The position numbers and the translations under genes were made by a program. From Rhizobium sp. NLR16a (GTDB taxonomy: Bacteria; Pseudomonadota; Alphaproteobacteria; Rhizobiales; Rhizobiaceae): 64,000 nt of DNA. Positions 51,367 through 60,792 of the stretch are shown in pieces. The notes below the pieces were generated by a model, which saw nothing but the letters and a program-made list of their open reading frames with translations, did not search any database and was not told the DNA's origin. The stretch's first letter is position 1. Each line of letters starts with the position of its first letter. The stretch lies in the NCBI RefSeq assembly GCF_017948245.1, contig NZ_CP072866.1:434001-498000 (forward strand), written 5' to 3'.

Positions 51367-52356
51367 ATGATACGGACTACATTTCAGTCATCAAATACCT
51401 GGCGAATCCTGCTACTGGCCTGCTCTTGCGTCGGTTCTGTGAGCGTGGCCCAAGCTGCCGATTCGCTCGTGAAGGCTTGCGCCAAAGACGGCGAATTCGT
51501 CATCGGCTTCTCGCAAGCCAACAACGCTGAGCCATACCGCCAGCATGTCAACGATGAGCTGGAGGCGGCCGCCAAGGCGGTCCCTCAGTTTACGCTGCAG
51601 ATTGCCGACGGGGCCGGCAATGTGAACACTCAGACATCACAGGTCGACAATTTCATAACGCAAAAGGTTGACCTCCTGTTGATATCGCCTTTCGAAGCGG
51701 CTCCGCTTACCCCTGCCGTCAAGCGGGCAATGGACGCGGGTATCCCGGTCATCGAACTCGATCGTAAGACGAACGGTGAAGCCGGCAAGGACTACACAGC
51801 TTTCATCGGTGGCGATAATTACAAGATTGCTTTGGCAGCCGGCGAATATACGAGCAAGACGCTTCTTCCAGATGGCGGCGAGGCTGCCGTGCTGGAGGGG
51901 CTGCCGAGTTCGACACCGGCCGTCGAACGGCTGAACGGCTTCAAAGATGGTGTGAAGGCCAATCCTAAGATTCAGATCGTTGCAGAACAGGCAGCTGACT
52001 GGCTGCCGGACAAAGCGCAAACGGCTTTCGCGGCTATGTTGCAGGCTCATCCCGATATCAAGATGGTCTATGCCAGCAACGACATGATGGCGGCCGGTGC
52101 GCTGCTTGCTGCAAAAGGCGCCGGCAAGAGCGTGAAGATCATCGGCACCGACGGCTTGCCTGGCCCTGCCGGCGGGATTGAAGCGGTCGCGAAGGGTGAT
52201 TGGTCCGCGACCTTTACCTATCCCACGGGCGCGAAGGAAGCGATCGACATGGCAAAGTCGATATTACTCGATTGCGCCTCGTCGGTGCCGGCAACCGTAA
52301 CAGTCGACACCACCGCGATTACGCCTGATAACGCCAAGCAGATGATGGGTAAATAA
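51367..52356 (+). CDS. CUT2 sugar ABC transporter substrate-binding protein
   Basis: The ATG at 51367, after GGAGGAG, gives 329 residues. The signal peptide (ILLLACSCVGSVSVAQA) ends near residue 31. The family-4 binding fold shows in FVIGFSQANNAEPYRQHVND, KVDLLLISPFEAAPLTPAVK, PVIELDRKTNGEAGKDYTAF, and VKIIGTDGLPGPAGGIEAVA. The QANNAEPYR entry is like that of ytfQ/galactofuranose or sugar-alcohol binders, but the ligand remains uncertain. It closes the second importer operon. A GC-rich hairpin follows. Confidence 0.9.
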   Translation: MIRTTFQSSNTWRILLLACSCVGSVSVAQAADSLVKACAKDGEFVIGFSQANNAEPYRQHVNDELEAAAKAVPQFTLQIADGAGNVNTQTSQVDNFITQKVDLLLISPFEAAPLTPAVKRAMDAGIPVIELDRKTNGEAGKDYTAFIGGDNYKIALAAGEYTSKTLLPDGGEAAVLEGLPSSTPAVERLNGFKDGVKANPKIQIVAEQAADWLPDKAQTAFAAMLQAHPDIKMVYASNDMMAAGALLAAKGAGKSVKIIGTDGLPGPAGGIEAVAKGDWSATFTYPTGAKEAIDMAKSILLDCASSVPATVTVDTTAITPDNAKQMMGK

Positions 52357-52369
52357 AACCCGACACTCC

Positions 52370-52397
52370 CCCGGCCGGCCGCGTCCGATCGGCCGGG
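52370..52397 (+). terminator. GC-rich hairpin after the second CUT2 operon
   Basis: CCCGGCCG (52370-52377) pairs with CGGCCGGG (52390-52397) across a 12-base loop, 14 bases after the binding-protein stop. No T-run follows, so termination here may need Rho. It separates the importer from the replication genes. Confidence 0.5.
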
Positions 52398-52435
52398 TGG
52401 AGCCGAATCGGTTGGCTGGAGCGCGGAAATTCATA

Positions 52436-52452
52436 TGCATGCTGAGCATGCA
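52436..52452. other. short palindrome upstream of repABC
   Basis: TGCATGC, TGA and GCATGCA form a perfect 7-base inverted repeat with a three-base centre, about 200 bases before repA. It does not match the usual rhizobial parS pattern (GTT-N4-GC-N4-AAC). It could be a protein-binding site, but the role is unknown. Confidence 0.35.
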
Positions 52453-52593
52453 GGCCATGCCTGTCGGCATCTCGGGCGGTGCGAATCACCGCCATCCAAG
52501 CTGCCAAACCTGCGTTTTTCGGAGCCTGTTTTGCCGGCTCTGATGCGCGTTTTGGTTAAGCATTTGTAATTCGGTCACGAATCGCGGCATATA

Positions 52594-52638
52594 GTAACTG
52601 CGCAACTGAAGCGCTTTCGTTCAAAATTGCGCAGTTAC
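52594..52638. promoter_or_regulatory. 12-base inverted repeat before repA, candidate RepA operator
   Basis: GTAACTGCGCAA (52594-52605) and TTGCGCAGTTAC (52627-52638) are perfect complements with a 21-base spacer, ending 14 bases before the repA start. In repABC plasmids RepA, helped by RepB, represses its own promoter through inverted repeats at this place. The repeat is probably that operator. A centromere-like role is also possible. Confidence 0.6.
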
Positions 52639-52652
52639 GCAGGAAAGAGATC

Positions 52653-53846
52653 ATGCAACCGAGTCTTGCTCTTCAAGATGATCAAGAGCACCTTCCGTCG
52701 CTTCTGGCAACGGATGCGAAGGAGTTATCCTATCAACTTCAGCAGCATCAGGCCAAAATCTTTCCCCCTCTGTCGCAAAAGACGATCAGGACATTTTCTC
52801 CGGCGGAGGCTGCGGCCTTCATCGGCATAGGCGAAGGTTATCTCCGGCAGGTGGCCGCTGACGGCCATGGACCGGATCCGCTGGCAAACGGACGCCGGCT
52901 CTATAGCGCAACCGACATGGACCGGATCCGCCGGGTCCTCGACGAGCGGAACGGGACGCCGAAATACGTGCCGGCCCGCAGGCCGGGCGAAAAACTCCAG
53001 ATCGTTTCCGTGATGAATTTCAAGGGCGGCTCGGGCAAGACCACGACCGCCGCCCACTTCGCGCAGTTCATGGCGCTCCGGGGCTACCGCGTACTCGCCG
53101 TCGACCTCGACCCGCAGGCCTCCCTGTCTGCTTTGTTTGGCCATCAGCCGGAGTTCGACGTCGGCGAGGGCGAAACGATCTACGGTGCGATCCGCTATGA
53201 CGATCCGCGCTCGATCGCCGACATCGTGCGCGCCACCTATACGCCGAACCTGCATCTCATTCCCGGAAATCTCGAACTCATGGAGTTCGAGCACGAGACG
53301 CCGAAGGCCATGGCATCGGGCACGGCGGAGACGATGTTCTTCGCCCGCATCGGCGAGGTGCTGACCAATATCGAAAGCCTTTATGACATCGTCGTCGTCG
53401 ACTGCCCGCCGCAGCTCGGCTTCCTGACGATGTCGGCGCTCTGCGCCGCGACCTCGGTGCTGATTACGGTTCACCCGCAGATGCTCGACGTCATGTCGAT
53501 GTCGCAGTTCCTGACGATGACGAGTGAATTGATGTCGGTCGTCGAGAAGGCCGGCGGGCGCACCAGCTATGACTGGATGCGCTATCTCGTGACGCGGTTC
53601 GAGCCGAATGACGGGCCGCAAAGCCAGATGACCGGCTTCATGCGGGCGATCTTCGGCAATCGCATGCTCCACAACGCCATGGTGAAATCGACGGCCGTTT
53701 CCGATGCCGGCGTCACCAAGCAGACACTCTACGAAGTCGAGCGTTCGCAGTTCACACGCGGAACCTATGATCGCGCGCTGGAGTCGCTAAACCTCGTGAA
53801 TGGTGAGATCGAAGCGCATATTCGCTCCACCTGGGGAAGGAGATAG
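52653..53846 (+). CDS. repA: plasmid partition ATPase RepA (ParA family)
   Basis: This 397-residue protein starts at ATG 52653 after AGGAAAGAG. An N-terminal helix-turn-helix region (about 50-110, including FSPAEAAAFIGIGEGYLRQV) precedes the ParA domain. The deviant Walker A is FKGGSGKTTTAAHFAQ near residue 124, the A' motif is VLAVDLDPQASLSALFG and Walker B is DIVVVDCPPQLGFL. This is the long RepA of repABC replicons, which both segregates the plasmid and represses the operon. The stop lies one base before the repB start. It is intact, as expected for a functional replicon. Confidence 0.96.
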   Translation: MQPSLALQDDQEHLPSLLATDAKELSYQLQQHQAKIFPPLSQKTIRTFSPAEAAAFIGIGEGYLRQVAADGHGPDPLANGRRLYSATDMDRIRRVLDERNGTPKYVPARRPGEKLQIVSVMNFKGGSGKTTTAAHFAQFMALRGYRVLAVDLDPQASLSALFGHQPEFDVGEGETIYGAIRYDDPRSIADIVRATYTPNLHLIPGNLELMEFEHETPKAMASGTAETMFFARIGEVLTNIESLYDIVVVDCPPQLGFLTMSALCAATSVLITVHPQMLDVMSMSQFLTMTSELMSVVEKAGGRTSYDWMRYLVTRFEPNDGPQSQMTGFMRAIFGNRMLHNAMVKSTAVSDAGVTKQTLYEVERSQFTRGTYDRALESLNLVNGEIEAHIRSTWGRR

Positions 53847-53847
53847 G

Positions 53848-54849
53848 ATGGCGCGCAAGAACCTCATCGAAATTTCCGCGCCGAGTCCGGCAAGGGTGGA
53901 AGCGGTCGCGCCGCGCGACAATCGTCCGATTGCCGGCTTCGTGCCGCAGGAGCGCAGCGGCGGGCCGGTCGGCGGCATCACCAAGACGCTCGGCAACATT
54001 ACCGAGAAGATGGAGCGGGCGAGCGAGCTGGAACGGCAGCTTGCGGCCGGCCAGATGATCGTCGAGCTCGATCCCGGGCTCATCGACGGCTCCTTCGTCA
54101 GCGACCGCCTGGCGATCGATGCGGCTGAACTCGCCGAGCTGGTCGAGCAGATCCGCGAGCATGGGCAGCAGGTTCCGATCCTCGTGCGTCCGCATCCTGA
54201 AGCCAGGGGCCGCTATCAGGTCGCCTATGGCCATCGCCGCCTGGCGGCCACGAGAGAGATCGGCATCAGGGTGCGCGCGGTCGTCCGCGACCTGACCGAC
54301 GGCCAGCTGGTCGTCAGCCAGGGGCAGGAAAACAGCGCCCGCACCAATCTCTCCTATATCGAGCGTGCGCTTTTCGCGTCGCGGCTCGAGGAACGCGGCT
54401 TTGCCCGCGACGTCATCATGGCGGCGCTGAGCGTCGACAAGGCGGCGCTGTCGAGAATGCTGATCGTGATACGGCAGGTGCCCCTGGCGCTCATCAACGC
54501 CATCGGGGCTGCGCCTGATATTGGCCGCCGACGCTGGCTGGAACTCGGCGAGCGGCTGGAAAATGCCGATGTCGATAAGATCATCGCGGAGTTGTCCGCG
54601 GACGACGCGCGCGGAATTTCGAGTGACGAGCGGTTTCACCGGGCATTCGTTCTGGCAACGAAGAAGGCTGCGGCACCGAAGCCGGCGGCGAGTAAATCAG
54701 AAATCAGCGGCGTGCCGGTAATGGTCAAAAAGACAGGGTCCGGCGCCACTTTCGTCTTTGACGGCAAGACCGCGCCCGGTTTCGACCAATTCGTCCAGGA
54801 GCGGCTGCAAGGCCTGTTCCAGGAGTTCAAAAAGTACAGAGGAGCGTAG
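53848..54849 (+). CDS. repB: plasmid partition protein RepB (ParB family)
   Basis: This 333-residue ParB-type protein has a GGAGA site inside the repA end. The ParB N-terminal domain covers about 65-165, with LAELVEQIREHGQQVPILVR and YQVAYGHRRLAATREIGIRV, followed by the arginine-patch equivalent QGQENSARTNLSYIERALFA. A helix-turn-helix (FARDVIMAALSVDKAALSRM) follows. The C-terminus ends FVQERLQGLFQEFKKYR, a dimerisation helix. It binds the plasmid's parS sites, which I could not locate with confidence. It is followed by the antisense RNA gene and repC. Confidence 0.96.
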   Translation: MARKNLIEISAPSPARVEAVAPRDNRPIAGFVPQERSGGPVGGITKTLGNITEKMERASELERQLAAGQMIVELDPGLIDGSFVSDRLAIDAAELAELVEQIREHGQQVPILVRPHPEARGRYQVAYGHRRLAATREIGIRVRAVVRDLTDGQLVVSQGQENSARTNLSYIERALFASRLEERGFARDVIMAALSVDKAALSRMLIVIRQVPLALINAIGAAPDIGRRRWLELGERLENADVDKIIAELSADDARGISSDERFHRAFVLATKKAAAPKPAASKSEISGVPVMVKKTGSGATFVFDGKTAPGFDQFVQERLQGLFQEFKKYRGA

Positions 54850-54857
54850 CGCGCAAA

Positions 54858-54909
54858 AGAAAAAGGCCCCCAACGACGCCGTCGTGGAAGCCCTTCTCAG
54901 ATCTTAAGC
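54858..54909 (-). ncRNA. incA: antisense RNA (ctRNA/incA) between repB and repC
   Basis: On the minus strand a promoter with -35 TTGACT (54939-54944) and -10 GATTCT (54916-54921), spaced by 17 bases, points away from repC. The short transcript would start near 54909. It ends in a hairpin formed by CTTCCACGACG and CGTCGTTGGGGG followed by TTTTT (54860-54864), an intrinsic terminator. This is the position and layout of the ctRNA of repABC plasmids. There it pairs with the repB-repC leader and blocks repC expression, setting copy number and incompatibility. Confidence 0.88.
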
Positions 54910-55003
54910 ACATCGAGAATCGCATTTCCACGAATCACAGTCAAGCGTCTTAGGCACCAAAGTGGTGGACTGTTTTCTTTTGCCTGAACGAAGGTGAAGG
55001 CAA

Positions 55004-56308
55004 ATGGAGAGTGGATATGTGACGACGCCCTTTGGGCGGCGGCCGATGTCGCTCGGCATGCTGGCAAGCCAGCAACTGGCCGAGACGATCGAGCCGGGGA
55101 TGAAACGCAGCAAGTGGAAACTGTTCAGGGCGATCTGCGAGGCGCGGCCGGCGCTTGGCGTGACCGATCGGGCGCTGACGGTGCTCGATGCGCTGCTGAC
55201 CTTCTATCCCGATGACGAGATTTCCGAGGAGAAGGGCCTGATCGTCTTTCCCTCGAATGCGCAGCTTTCGCTTCGTGCCCGGGGTATGACGCCGGCGACG
55301 CTGCGGCGGCATCTTGCCGTGCTGGTCGAGGCCGGCCTGATCCTGCGCAAGGACAGCCCGAACGGAAAGCGTTATGCGCGCCGCGACAGGGAAGGGGAGA
55401 TCGGTGAGGCCTTCGGCTTCAGCGTCGCGCCACTGCTGGCGCGCGCGGCAGAGATCGAAACCCTGGCCGCCGAGGTGGTTGCTGACCGAGAACTTATCCG
55501 GGTGACCAGGGAGCGCCTCACCGTATGCCGGCGCGATATTTCCAAGCTGATCGCAGCAGCGCTCGATGAGGCTGTGCCCGGCGACTGGGAGCAGATGTCG
55601 TTGACGTTTCGCGATCTCGTGTGCAGGATTCCGCGCGTGGCGGGTCGCGAGGAATTGGCTTCCTTGCTCGACGAGATGGGCCTGTTGCGCGATGAAGCCG
55701 TCAACTTGCTGGAAAGACATATAAAATCACAAAAAATAGACGCCAATGAGTCTCAAACTGAGCGCCACAAACAGAATTCAAACCCCTATTCCACATCTGA
55801 ACTTGAACCAAGCTTCGAAACGAAGCAGGGCGCGAAGCTGACGACCGATATTAACCGGGTCGCCGGGCCGCAGGACGAGCAAAGATTGAGACATCCGGCA
55901 TCGGCGGGAGCAATGAGCGGCAGGAGATCCGGCGCGGCTGAACCGGCGGCGGGACATACGCTGAAATCCTTCCCGCTTGGTCTGGTTCTTCAGGCCTGCC
56001 CGCAAATTCTCGATTATGGGCCGGGTGGAACGATCGGCAATTGGCGCGACCTGATGTCGGCTGCCGTCGTCGTCCGCTCGATGCTCGGCGTCAGCCCCTC
56101 GGCCTATGAAGAAGCCTGCGCCGGCATGGGGCCGGAAAACGCCGCGACGGTGATCGCCTGCATTCTGGAAAGGGGCGGACACATCAATTCGCCCGGCGGT
56201 TATCTCCGCGATCTCACCCGGAGGACCGAGAGAGGCGAATTTGCGATCGGCCCGATGCTGATGGCCCTGGTGCGGGCAAATGGTGGAGTGCGGCGCGATG
56301 CCGGCTGA
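55004..56308 (+). CDS. repC: replication initiator RepC
   Basis: This 434-residue initiator begins MESGYVTTPFGRRPMSLGML with GAAGG upstream. The N-terminal half (about 20-270) holds the DNA-binding domain, with LIVFPSNAQLSLRARGMTPA then TLRRHLAVLVEAGLILRKDS as a winged helix. A low-complexity linker near 240-300 separates it from the C-terminal domain (LKSFPLGLVLQACPQILDYG, then INSPGGYLRDLTRRTERGEF). RepC acts mainly in cis and the origin lies within its gene. The ctRNA gene lies in its leader. The length and motifs are normal, so the replicon should be active. Confidence 0.96.
   Translation: MESGYVTTPFGRRPMSLGMLASQQLAETIEPGMKRSKWKLFRAICEARPALGVTDRALTVLDALLTFYPDDEISEEKGLIVFPSNAQLSLRARGMTPATLRRHLAVLVEAGLILRKDSPNGKRYARRDREGEIGEAFGFSVAPLLARAAEIETLAAEVVADRELIRVTRERLTVCRRDISKLIAAALDEAVPGDWEQMSLTFRDLVCRIPRVAGREELASLLDEMGLLRDEAVNLLERHIKSQKIDANESQTERHKQNSNPYSTSELEPSFETKQGAKLTTDINRVAGPQDEQRLRHPASAGAMSGRRSGAAEPAAGHTLKSFPLGLVLQACPQILDYGPGGTIGNWRDLMSAAVVVRSMLGVSPSAYEEACAGMGPENAATVIACILERGGHINSPGGYLRDLTRRTERGEFAIGPMLMALVRANGGVRRDAG
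55711..55800. other. AT-rich segment inside repC, candidate oriV
   Basis: This stretch is clearly richer in A and T than the surrounding repC sequence, with runs such as ATAAAATCACAAAAAATAGA. In studied repABC plasmids the origin lies in an AT-rich part of the middle of repC. It corresponds to the linker between the two RepC domains, so the protein tolerates the biased composition. Confidence 0.6.
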
Positions 56309-56352
56309 CGGACTTCGGCTGCTAGGCCGCGCGTGCATCGGAAGTTGGTCGG

Positions 56353-57366
56353 TCAACGCGGCGGCGCGGTACTTTCCCGCAGGATCAGCTCGACCGGCCA
56401 CAATTCGTGGATCTCGTCCGCGGCGCGCCCGGCGATAAGCTGTAGCGTCAGCTCGGCGCAACGTGTGCCCGCGGCACGCATGGAGGATCGTGTGGTCGAG
56501 AGCGACGGGACCATATTTTCAGCCGTCAGATAGGGAAAGACGTCGTCATGGGCGATGACGGAAACATCCTGCCCCACCGTCATTCCAAGCGAACGGACGG
56601 CGCGGTAGACACCAAGCGCCGTCATCGTGGAACCGGCAACGATGGCGGTCGGGGCATTGGCGCTCTCCAGAAAAGAGCGGGCATGGCGAAAGCCGCTCTC
56701 GTCGGAGAATTTGTCGCAGACCATGAGGTTGGGATCTGCGGTGAGCCCACGCTCCTGATGGGCGATCCGAAAACCCTGTTCTCGATGAATCGAATAGGTC
56801 TTGCCCCGCAGCCCATTGATCATCGCAATGCGGCGGTGCCCGAGATCGAGCAGGTGTTCGGTCACTCTGCGCACGGCATTTTCATTGTCGATATCGAGCC
56901 ACGCATGAACGTGATCGGTCTCCGAGCGGCCGTGGACCAGAAACGGCACGCCCAAGCTGTTCAGCATCTCGATCCGAGGGTCCCTGGGGCGGGGCGAATG
57001 AATGATCACGGCGTCCACCCGGCGGCTTTCGACCAGGCGCCGGTAGGCCTGTATCTCGTCCTCGTCATTATGCGCGGTAATCGGTGTGATGAGAATATCC
57101 GTATCGGTCGTTTCCAGGCGTTGCGCCATGCCTGACACGAATTCTGCGAAATGAATTTCTCCCGAACGCCCCATCATGACGCCGATCGCTCCGGCTCGCC
57201 CGGTCTTCAGGCGCACGGCATTGATATCGGGGCGATAGCCAAGCCGCATTGCTTCGCTTGCAACCCGGGCGCGCGTGGCTTCGCTCACCTCCGGATAGCC
57301 GCTGAGTGCACGGCTGACCGTTGTCGGAGAAAGCCCAAGCTGCTTTGCAAATTCGCGAAGTTTCAT
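56353..57366 (-). CDS. thuR: LacI-family repressor of the trehalose cluster (ThuR-like)
   Basis: The ATG at 57366 gives 337 residues. The helix-turn-helix lies at the very N-terminus (KLREFAKQLGLSPTTVSRAL), followed by SGYPEVSEATRARVASEAMR. The effector domain has GAIGVMMGRSGEIHFAEFVS, AWLDIDNENAVRRVTEHLLD, TAIVAGSTMTALGVYRAVRS and VIAHDDVFPYLTAEN. It is divergent from thuE and resembles AglR/ThuR-type repressors of rhizobial disaccharide uptake operons. Two operator-like sites in the gap (57443-57620) fit that role. The gene name rests on neighbourhood. Confidence 0.85.
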   Translation of the reverse strand: MKLREFAKQLGLSPTTVSRALSGYPEVSEATRARVASEAMRLGYRPDINAVRLKTGRAGAIGVMMGRSGEIHFAEFVSGMAQRLETTDTDILITPITAHNDEDEIQAYRRLVESRRVDAVIIHSPRPRDPRIEMLNSLGVPFLVHGRSETDHVHAWLDIDNENAVRRVTEHLLDLGHRRIAMINGLRGKTYSIHREQGFRIAHQERGLTADPNLMVCDKFSDESGFRHARSFLESANAPTAIVAGSTMTALGVYRAVRSLGMTVGQDVSVIAHDDVFPYLTAENMVPSLSTTRSSMRAAGTRCAELTLQLIAGRAADEIHELWPVELILRESTAPPR

Positions 57367-57442
57367 CGTTGTCTTCTTTGTCTGGGAAATCAATGGACGA
57401 TGCGTTGATGATGCGCAACGGGCAAGTGCCGTTTCAGTTCAT

Positions 57443-57620
57443 ATTGAAACCGATTTCAATTGTTTGGCGTTGCTGTTTCGGCTGCAAATGCCGAATTTAC
57501 GCCCTTTTCCGCGCAGTATGGCCATTATTATCATACAAATACAACCAGCAGAAGCTGGTTTTGGTGTCTTGACGTCATCAAAGCCTTCTGCAATGTTTCG
57601 TTTGCCAAATCGATTTCAAT
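57443..57620. promoter_or_regulatory. two candidate ThuR operators
   Basis: ATTGAAACCGATTTCAAT (57443-57460) is a near-perfect palindrome with 7-base arms. CGATTTCAAT recurs at 57611-57620 as part of AAATCGATTTCAAT, whose AAATCGATTT (57607-57616) is itself a palindrome. Their centres are 160 bases apart, one near each end of the gap. Two LacI-family tetramer-bound sites could loop the region. The second ends 15 bases before the thuE start and would block its transcription. Confidence 0.6.
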
Positions 57621-57635
57621 TTCTGGGAGGAGATT

Positions 57636-58898
57636 ATGAAACAGTTTGCTCTGGCCTTGTCCGCGCTTGGCCTCGCTATCGCGGCCGGCCCCATCCACGC
57701 CGCAGAAATTTCGTTTGCCGCGAACACCACCGGGAAAAACGTCGAATTCCTGAACAAGCAGCTTGCGATTTTTGAGAAGGAGACCGGCAATCAGGTGAAG
57801 CTCGTCACCATGCCGTCATCGAGCAGCGAGCAGTTCTCGCAATATCGCTTGTGGCTTGCCGCAGGCAACAAGGATATCGACGTCTATCAGACCGATGTCA
57901 TCTGGGCGCCGCAGCTTGCCGATCAGTTCATTGATCTGAAGGAGGCCACCAAAGACGTGGCCGGCCAGTTCTTCTCGTCGATCATCGCCTCGCAGACTGT
58001 GAACGGCCGGCTCGTGGCGCTGCCGTTATTTACCGATGCTCCGGCGCTGTTTTATCGAAAGGACCTGCTCGAGAAATATGACAAGCAGCCGCCGAAGACC
58101 TGGGACGAGATGGCCGCAACCGCCAAGGAGATTCAGGACAAGGAACGCCAAGCGGGCCAGAAGGACCTCTGGGGCTATGTCTTCCAGGGCAACTCCTACG
58201 AGGGCCTGACCTGCAACGCGCTGGAATGGGTGAAGTCGTCGGGGGGCGGCCAGATCGTTGAGCCGGACGGGACGATCTCGATCAACAACGACAAGGCGGC
58301 AGCAGCGCTCGAACGCGCCAAGGGGTGGATCGGCACGATCTCGCCGCCCGGCGTGCTCGCCTATCAGGAAGAAGAATCGCGCGGCGTCTGGCAGACCGGC
58401 AACGCCGTCTTCATGCGCAACTGGCCCTATGCTTATTCCCTCGGCAACGGAGCCGATAGTGCCGTCAAGGGCCAGTTCGACGTGATGACGCTGCCGGTTG
58501 CGGCCGCCGGCGACAAGCCATCCTCGACACTCGGCGGCTGGAACCTGGCGGTGTCGAAATATTCCGAAAAACAGGAAGCGGCCATCGCGCTCGTGAAATT
58601 CCTGGCGTCGAAGGATGTGCAAAAGGCTCGCGCCATCGAGCTGTCCAATCTGCCGACACTGAGCGACCTTTATGACGACAAGGATGTCGCCACCGCACAG
58701 CCCTTCATGCCGAACTGGAAACCCATTTTCCAGGATGCGGTGCCGCGTCCTTCGGCGACAGCCAAGGTAAAGTACAACGAAGTGTCCTCGAAGTTCTGGA
58801 CGGCCGTGCACAACACGCTGTCCGGCAGCGGCTCGGCTGCCGAGAACCTCGAGCTCCTCGAAGCCGACCTGACGACCCTCAAGGGCGATGCCTGGTGA
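57636..58898 (+). CDS. thuE: trehalose/maltose ABC transporter substrate-binding protein
   Basis: The ATG at 57636 follows GGGAGGAG and gives 420 residues with a signal peptide ending at AGPIHAAE (residue about 22). The family-1 sugar-binding fold is shown by FLNKQLAIFEKETGNQVKLV, IDVYQTDVIWAPQLADQFID, VALPLFTDAPALFYRKDLLE and FMRNWPYAYSLGNGADSAVK. This matches the ThuE/AglE-like proteins that bind trehalose, maltose and sucrose in Sinorhizobium meliloti. The cluster order thuEFGK then thuAB supports ThuE. It is the most promoter-proximal and, with a hairpin behind it, should be the most abundant product. Confidence 0.9.
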   Translation: MKQFALALSALGLAIAAGPIHAAEISFAANTTGKNVEFLNKQLAIFEKETGNQVKLVTMPSSSSEQFSQYRLWLAAGNKDIDVYQTDVIWAPQLADQFIDLKEATKDVAGQFFSSIIASQTVNGRLVALPLFTDAPALFYRKDLLEKYDKQPPKTWDEMAATAKEIQDKERQAGQKDLWGYVFQGNSYEGLTCNALEWVKSSGGGQIVEPDGTISINNDKAAAALERAKGWIGTISPPGVLAYQEEESRGVWQTGNAVFMRNWPYAYSLGNGADSAVKGQFDVMTLPVAAAGDKPSSTLGGWNLAVSKYSEKQEAAIALVKFLASKDVQKARAIELSNLPTLSDLYDDKDVATAQPFMPNWKPIFQDAVPRPSATAKVKYNEVSSKFWTAVHNTLSGSGSAAENLELLEADLTTLKGDAW

Positions 58899-58904
58899 GT
58901 AGCG

Positions 58905-58932
58905 GGACCGGCGGCCGAGAGGTCGTCGGTCC
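58905..58932 (+). other. intergenic hairpin after thuE
   Basis: GGACCGGCGGCC (58905-58916) can pair with GGTCGTCGGTCC (58921-58932) with G-T pairs and a GAGA loop, six bases after the thuE stop. It is the fourth hairpin of this kind following a binding-protein gene in the window. No T-run follows. Confidence 0.55.
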
Positions 58933-58964
58933 AGTCTCCGCAGCGCTAAACGGGAAGGCGTTTC

Positions 58965-59950
58965 ATGACTGAAATCGTAGCTCCACAAGCAGTCGAACAA
59001 AGGGTTTCCAACCTCAGAGCCTCTACGGAACTGCGATCCGAGCGCATTCGATCGGCCTGGGTGTTTCTGGCGCCGACGCTGTTGATCCTGGCAATCGTCG
59101 CCGGCTGGCCACTCTTCAGAACCATCTATTTCAGCTTTACCAATGCGTCACTCAACGACCTCGGCAATGCGCAATTCGTCGGCTTTACCAATTATCTGTC
59201 GTGGGTGACGTTGAAGAGCGGAAGGACCGTCTATCGTGGGCTGCTGGCCGATCCGGTCTGGTGGAATGCCGTCTGGAACACGGCCAAATTCACCCTCCTT
59301 TCCGTCGCGATCGAGACTATGCTCGGGCTGATCGTCGCACTGGTGCTGAACGCACAGTTCGTTGGGCGTGGAATCGTTCGGGCCGCAATCCTCATTCCGT
59401 GGGCGATCCCGACCATCGTTTCGGCCAAGATGTGGGCCTGGATGCTCAACGACCAGTTCGGCATTCTCAATGATGTTCTGCTCGGTTTCGGCCTGATCAG
59501 CGAGAAGATCGCCTGGACCGCCAATCCCGAAACGGCGATGATCGCCGTGTTGATCGTCGACGTCTGGAAGACGACACCGTTCATGGCGCTTCTGATCCTT
59601 GCCGGGCTGCAGATGGTGCCGGGAGACATCTATGAGGCCGCCAAGATCGACGGCGTCAATCCAGTCAAGGTTTTCTGGCGTCTGACGCTGCCGCTGATCC
59701 GGCCTGCCATCATGGTTGCCGTGATTTTTCGGATGCTGGATGCGATGCGCATCTTCGACCTGATCTATGTTCTGACGCCCAACAATGCGCAGACGAAGAC
59801 GATGTCGGTCATGGCGCGCGAGAACCTGTTCGACTTCGATAAGTTCGCCTATGGCGCCACCGCCTCGACGGTGCTCTTCCTCATCATCGCGTCCGTCACC
59901 GTCTTCTATATCTGGCTCGGCCGCGTCAAGCTCGGCGGGGAGGAACGCTG

Positions 59951-59951
<1 letters not shown>
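58965..59951 (+). CDS. thuF: trehalose/maltose ABC transporter permease ThuF
   Basis: This 328-residue permease has six membrane helices, with a 30-residue polar N-terminus before helix 1 (WVFLAPTLLILAIVAGWPLF). The MalF-type loop IYEAAKIDGVNPVKVFWRLT is the ATPase contact site (EAA motif), and ILIPWAIPTIVSAKMWAWML precedes it. It forms the channel with ThuG. The stop shares one base with the ATG of thuG, showing tight translational coupling. Confidence 0.92.
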
Positions 59952-60781
<830 letters not shown>

Positions 60782-60792
60782 GGGAGTAGGAC

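Noticed and set aside
56344..56357. GTTGGTCGGTCAAC as a possible parS site downstream of repC
   Set aside because: Only the outer four bases are symmetrical and it does not fit the GTT-N4-GC-N4-AAC pattern of rhizobial parS.
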